Part shown: piece by piece, positions 6,094 to 8,082 of the stretch
How the letters are laid out: each line of letters begins with the position of its first letter
How positions within the stretch are numbered: the stretch's first letter is position 1
Source of the DNA: Thermoproteota archaeon
Lineage (GTDB): Archaea; Korarchaeota; Korarchaeia; B14-G2
NCBI GenBank assembly: GCA_003661385.1
Contig: QMWA01000074.1
Location: 1 to 8,082, forward strand
DNA: 8,082 bases
Direction: 5' to 3'
Program-made: the position numbers and the translations under genes
The notes under the pieces: generated by a model
Database searches by the model: none
What the model was told of the DNA's origin: nothing
What the model saw: only the letters and a program-made list of their open reading frames with translations

Positions 6094-6507
6094 ATGTCAA
6101 CTATAGCAGTGAAGGTTGGTGACATAACTAAGAGAAAGATGGTGACTATTGAAGCAGATAGGCCTGTCATTGAGGCTGCTAAGCTCATGGCTGAGCATGA
6201 CATAGGCTCTGTCGTGGTCACTAGGGAAGGCAAGCCTATTGGAATAATAACTGAGAGAGATGTGATAAGCAGGTGCATAGCTAGGGGCAAGGACCTGAAC
6301 ACGACTGCAGTAGGGGCGGTCATGAGCTGCCCTCTGATAACAGTTGACGCTGATGCCAGCCTGTTCATAGCAACCAGGAAGATGGTTGAGAACAACATAA
6401 GGAGGCTGCTGGTGACCGAGAAGGGCGAGATAATAGGGATATTCACGCAGAAGGACCTTCTCAGCAAGCTGATGGAGGTCTTCCTGGCTTTAGCCTCAAT
6501 ACCCTAG
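6094..6507 (+). CDS. Two-CBS-domain protein (137 aa), probable adenine-nucleotide sensor
   Basis: The protein is a stand-alone CBS pair (Bateman module). The first domain, about residues 6-60, has the MVTIEADRPVIEAAKLM start and ends GIITERDVI. The second, about 74-130, has PLITVDADASLFIATRKM and ends GIFTQKDLL. The G-h-h-T-x-x-D motifs at each domain end are the usual ribose-phosphate contacts for AMP/ATP or S-adenosyl compounds. There is no additional catalytic or DNA-binding domain, so it is presumably a regulator whose partner cannot be read from the sequence. I chose ATG 6094; TTG 6088 adds two residues and would leave a leader of about four bases. The gene has its own promoter and converges with lipB: the last 12 bases of the two genes overlap. 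Confidence 0.9.
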   Translation: MSTIAVKVGDITKRKMVTIEADRPVIEAAKLMAEHDIGSVVVTREGKPIGIITERDVISRCIARGKDLNTTAVGAVMSCPLITVDADASLFIATRKMVENNIRRLLVTEKGEIIGIFTQKDLLSKLMEVFLALASIP

Positions 6508-7170
6508 CAGCGAGCTGAGAGAGGCCTCCTTGAAGCGGACGCCAAGCCTCCCACCCAATTTATTAGCTACAAGGTCAGCTAGCCTCCACAAATCTACCTT
6601 GTAGCCTAGCTCCTCTGAAAGCGATGTAATCTGGCTTGAGCTGAGCCCACATGGGTTTATGTAGCTGAAGTAGCTTAAGTCCACTGAGACGTTTAAGGCG
6701 AAGCCGTGCATGGTCACTCCACTGTGGATGCTTAGCCCTATTGCAGCCAGCTTCCTCCCCCTAGTCCAGACACCAGGCTCCTCCATCAGCGCCTCAGCCT
6801 CGACACCAAGCTCCCTACACGCGTCGGCTAGAGCCTCTAGGGTTAGCTGGACGAGCTTTCTGACGCTTAGCCCGAGCTTCCTCGGCTTCAGGATCATGTA
6901 GCCGATGAGCTGGCCTGGGCCATGGAAGGTGACTCTGCCACCCCTGTCCACTGTGTAGACTTCAGCTCCTGTCTCAGCCTTGAGCTCCTCGAGGGGGATC
7001 TTGAAGTCAGCTAGGCCTCCTGCTCTCCCTATGGTGTATACTGGGGGATGCTCTAGGAGGAGCAGGGTGTCGGGTACTCTGTCCTCTACTCTAGCCTCCC
7101 TGAGCTTGAGCTGCAGCTCCAGCGCCCTCCTATAGTCTACTCTACCGAGCTTGACTAGAGCAGCCATCAT
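6496..7170 (-). CDS. lipB: Octanoyl-[carrier protein]:protein N-octanoyltransferase (224 aa)
   Basis: LipB moves an octanoyl group from acyl carrier protein or an equivalent donor to lysine of lipoyl domains; lipoyl synthase (LipA) then adds sulfur. Family motifs are clear: LLLEHPPVYTIGRAG (37-51), DRGGRVTFHGPGQLIGY (75-91), GVWTRGRKLAAIGL (133-146) and GVTMHGFALNV (151-161), then INPCG (171-175). By homology with characterised LipB, C174 and K140 are the acyl-transfer residues. Length is in the usual range of 210-250. The start is ATG 7170 (ATG 7167 is next), with AAGGG 6 bases upstream and only two bases after the stop of the membrane-protein gene, so it is in an operon with the leftward genes. 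Targets would be lipoylated 2-oxoacid dehydrogenase or glycine-cleavage proteins elsewhere in the genome. No lipA is in this window. Confidence 0.95.
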   Translation of the reverse strand: MMAALVKLGRVDYRRALELQLKLREARVEDRVPDTLLLLEHPPVYTIGRAGGLADFKIPLEELKAETGAEVYTVDRGGRVTFHGPGQLIGYMILKPRKLGLSVRKLVQLTLEALADACRELGVEAEALMEEPGVWTRGRKLAAIGLSIHSGVTMHGFALNVSVDLSYFSYINPCGLSSSQITSLSEELGYKVDLWRLADLVANKLGGRLGVRFKEASLSSLLGY

Positions 7171-7172
7171 AG

Positions 7173-7406
7173 CTAGCCCTTCAGCAGGACTATCACAGCT
7201 ACTATGAGGAAGGCTATCCCAGCTAGAGCTCTCCCATCCAGCACCGTCCCACCTATGGCTACTGTCCTGTTGCCTACGATGAGGTATAGGATGCCTGCGA
7301 CTATGGCAGCTGAGACAGCAGCGACCAGAGCTCTGAAGACAGCCTTAATCATTGCGATGAGCAGAAGCACTACCCCTACTATGAGGAGCAGTGTAAGCAG
7401 GCTCAT
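7173..7406 (-). CDS. Small integral membrane protein, unknown function (77 aa)
   Basis: Nearly the whole protein is hydrophobic. Likely membrane helices are residues 2-20 (LLTLLLIVGVVLLLIAMI), 26-45 and 59-75, with only short loops: a Lys/Arg-containing turn near 21-25 and a polar loop near 46-58 containing GNRTVAIGGTVLDGR. Positive residues in the first loop suggest it faces the cytoplasm. I chose ATG 7406 because AGGTGAG at 7411-7417 fits as its SD; the GTG at 7415 lies inside that SD and would add three residues. It lies two bases upstream of lipB and about 40 bases downstream of the 181-residue gene. I do not recognise a family, and a link to lipoylation is not implied by its sequence. 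Confidence 0.75.
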   Translation of the reverse strand: MSLLTLLLIVGVVLLLIAMIKAVFRALVAAVSAAIVAGILYLIVGNRTVAIGGTVLDGRALAGIAFLIVAVIVLLKG

Positions 7407-7410
7407 AGCA

Positions 7411-7417
7411 CTCACCT
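7411..7417 (-). promoter_or_regulatory. SD site setting the membrane-protein start
   Basis: On the minus strand AGGTGAG precedes ATG 7406 by four to six bases. The in-frame GTG 7415 is part of this site, so it is less likely to be the start. Confidence 0.55.
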
Positions 7418-7446
7418 AGCTAGGGTCATGTACGTGAGCTTATTAG

Positions 7447-7992
7447 CTATACTCTGACCGCAAACCCTGGGCCAGCTGGGACAGGTACTATTACCTCAGC
7501 TTTAACATCGCCTCTTATGCTCCACACTGATAGCATGCAGCCACTCAGGTTGACATCAGGGTAGAGGGTAGCTGACTGCTCTCTTATACTGAACCTGTAG
7601 ACTGCTACCGGCTGCACGAAGACAGGAGTCCTCAGATAGAAGTAGTATTCTCCATCACACTTGAAAACCCAGCTCTCAGCCCTCTTAGACAGCTCTGAGA
7701 CCACTGCATCCAAGTTAACCCAGTCCACCGGGACCTCTGAGGCGATCTGCTCCCCCAGCATGCCCTCCAGGACGTGCTCTGGGTTCAGCCTCTCAATAGA
7801 GATGACTCCATCAACCTCCTTGGATATGGCGTCTAGCCCAGTGATAACCTCCTCACCTGAGGTGAGCTTGGCTGTCAGAGGAACTCCTAAGACCACCACA
7901 GCCTCCATAGTGGCTTCCCTGCCCTCCACTCTGAGCTTGCATGTGACCTTCCTCCTCTTCAAGACAGCTAGCGTCTCTCTTAGTGCAGGCAT
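7447..7992 (-). CDS. Conserved-looking protein of unknown function, alpha/beta then beta-rich (181 aa)
   Basis: I do not recognise this protein with confidence. Residues 1-75 have a short N-terminal helix, strands around CKLRVEG and MEAVVVLGVPLTAKLTSGEEVITGLDAI, and a strand DGVISIERL. This order (helix, strand, strand, 'added-charge' turn, helix, strand) faintly recalls the DUF4388/DUF2226 group, but that is only a guess. Residues 76-105 are helical. Residues 108-181 look beta-rich and include FKCDGEYYFYLRTPVF and a Val/Pro-rich end (VIVPVPAGPGFAVRV). No signal peptide or membrane segment is visible, so it is probably cytoplasmic. The ATG at 7992 follows the upstream TAG directly, with a strong SD (GGAGGTGG, 7997-8004) five bases before it. 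It is part of the leftward unit that ends with lipB. Confidence 0.75.
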   Translation of the reverse strand: MPALRETLAVLKRRKVTCKLRVEGREATMEAVVVLGVPLTAKLTSGEEVITGLDAISKEVDGVISIERLNPEHVLEGMLGEQIASEVPVDWVNLDAVVSELSKRAESWVFKCDGEYYFYLRTPVFVQPVAVYRFSIREQSATLYPDVNLSGCMLSVWSIRGDVKAEVIVPVPAGPGFAVRV

Positions 7993-8082
7993 CTAGCCAC
8001 CTCCTAGGCTATCTGGGCTTGAGGCTAGGTGCTCTAGCTCAGCTCTGCTCTTGGCTAGCCCAAGCTCAGTTGCTATGCCTGC
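7993..8082 (-). CDS. C-terminal tail of an unidentified protein, 5' end outside window
   Basis: On the minus strand one frame is open from the window edge to TAG 7993-7995, while the other two hit stops within the first 15 bases. The 29 visible residues are helical and polar, with AGIATELGLAKSRAELEHL followed by a Ser/Gly-rich end. The stop is directly followed by the ATG of the 181-residue gene, and that gene's SD lies inside this frame. This is the normal arrangement of coupled archaeal operon genes and is the main support for the call. The piece is too short to assign a family. Confidence 0.65.
   Translation of the reverse strand, partial: AGIATELGLAKSRAELEHLASSPDSLGGG
7997..8004 (-). promoter_or_regulatory. 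Strong SD of the 181-residue gene
   Basis: GGAGGTGG on the minus strand lies within the last codons of the preceding gene. Core GGAGGTG is five bases from ATG 7992, the same geometry as at glpB. Confidence 0.75.

Noticed and set aside
7204-7996. Plus-strand frames opposite the membrane protein and the 181-residue gene
   Set aside because: They give Thr/Ser/Ala-rich products without motifs, while the minus strand has good SD sites and tight operon spacing.
1-8082. TAG read-through or pyrrolysine decoding
   Set aside because: TAG is the commonest stop and ends proteins at expected lengths (GlpB, CBS protein, Ldh2), so it acts as a normal stop.
1-8082. tRNA, rRNA, CRISPR arrays, insertion sequences
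   Set aside because: No cloverleaf-like segment, no regularly spaced repeats, and no transposase-like frame or terminal inverted repeats were seen; almost all bases are coding.

Overview
The window reads as a gene-dense piece of an archaeal chromosome, most likely from a hyperthermophilic Thermoproteota (crenarchaeote) relative; I cannot name the genus. The evidence is direct. AGG dominates arginine codons, TTG and GTG starts are common, and Shine-Dalgarno (SD) sites of the GGAGGTG/AGGGTG type sit 4-6 bases before starts. The two visible promoters are BRE/TATA-like rather than bacterial -35/-10. TAG ends 9 of the 13 reading frames I accept. Base composition is GC-rich but visibly poor in CpG. 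No stretch of more than about 70 bases lacks a gene.

Left end (1-1299, + strand): the 3' end of a malate/L-lactate dehydrogenase-family gene (Ldh2/YlbC type) abuts a 319-residue protein. That protein has an HhH-GPD-like aspartate motif and a four-cysteine loop like the Fe-S loop of base-excision glycosylases. It also resembles queuosine-salvage nucleotide hydrolases in overall layout.

Middle left (1280-2848): a proline-rich coiled-coil protein (- strand) and a ParA/MinD-type ATPase (+ strand) diverge from one AT-rich promoter. Downstream of the coiled-coil gene, one base after its TAG and in the +1 frame, a short second coiled-coil frame runs into the 3' end of the glycosylase-like gene.

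Centre (2826-6023, + strand): glpA, glpB and a short glpC follow the ATPase gene with overlapping ends, so parA-glpA-glpB-glpC looks like one transcription unit. The products would oxidise glycerol 3-phosphate to dihydroxyacetone phosphate and pass electrons through a BFD-type cluster site on GlpA and two 4Fe-4S sites on GlpC. GlpC lacks the cysteine-rich (CCG) domains of bacterial GlpC and looks like HdrC.

Right end (6024-8082): a two-CBS-domain protein with its own promoter converges on lipB, and the two 3' ends overlap by 12 bp. lipB is the last gene of a leftward operon. Before it come a 77-residue membrane protein, a 181-residue protein of unknown function, and the 3' tail of another gene cut by the window edge.

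The points most worth a second look are the ATPase/coiled-coil pair tied to glycerol-phosphate genes, the glycosylase-like Fe-S protein, the short GlpC, and the TAG-C-TTG junction inside the coiled-coil locus.
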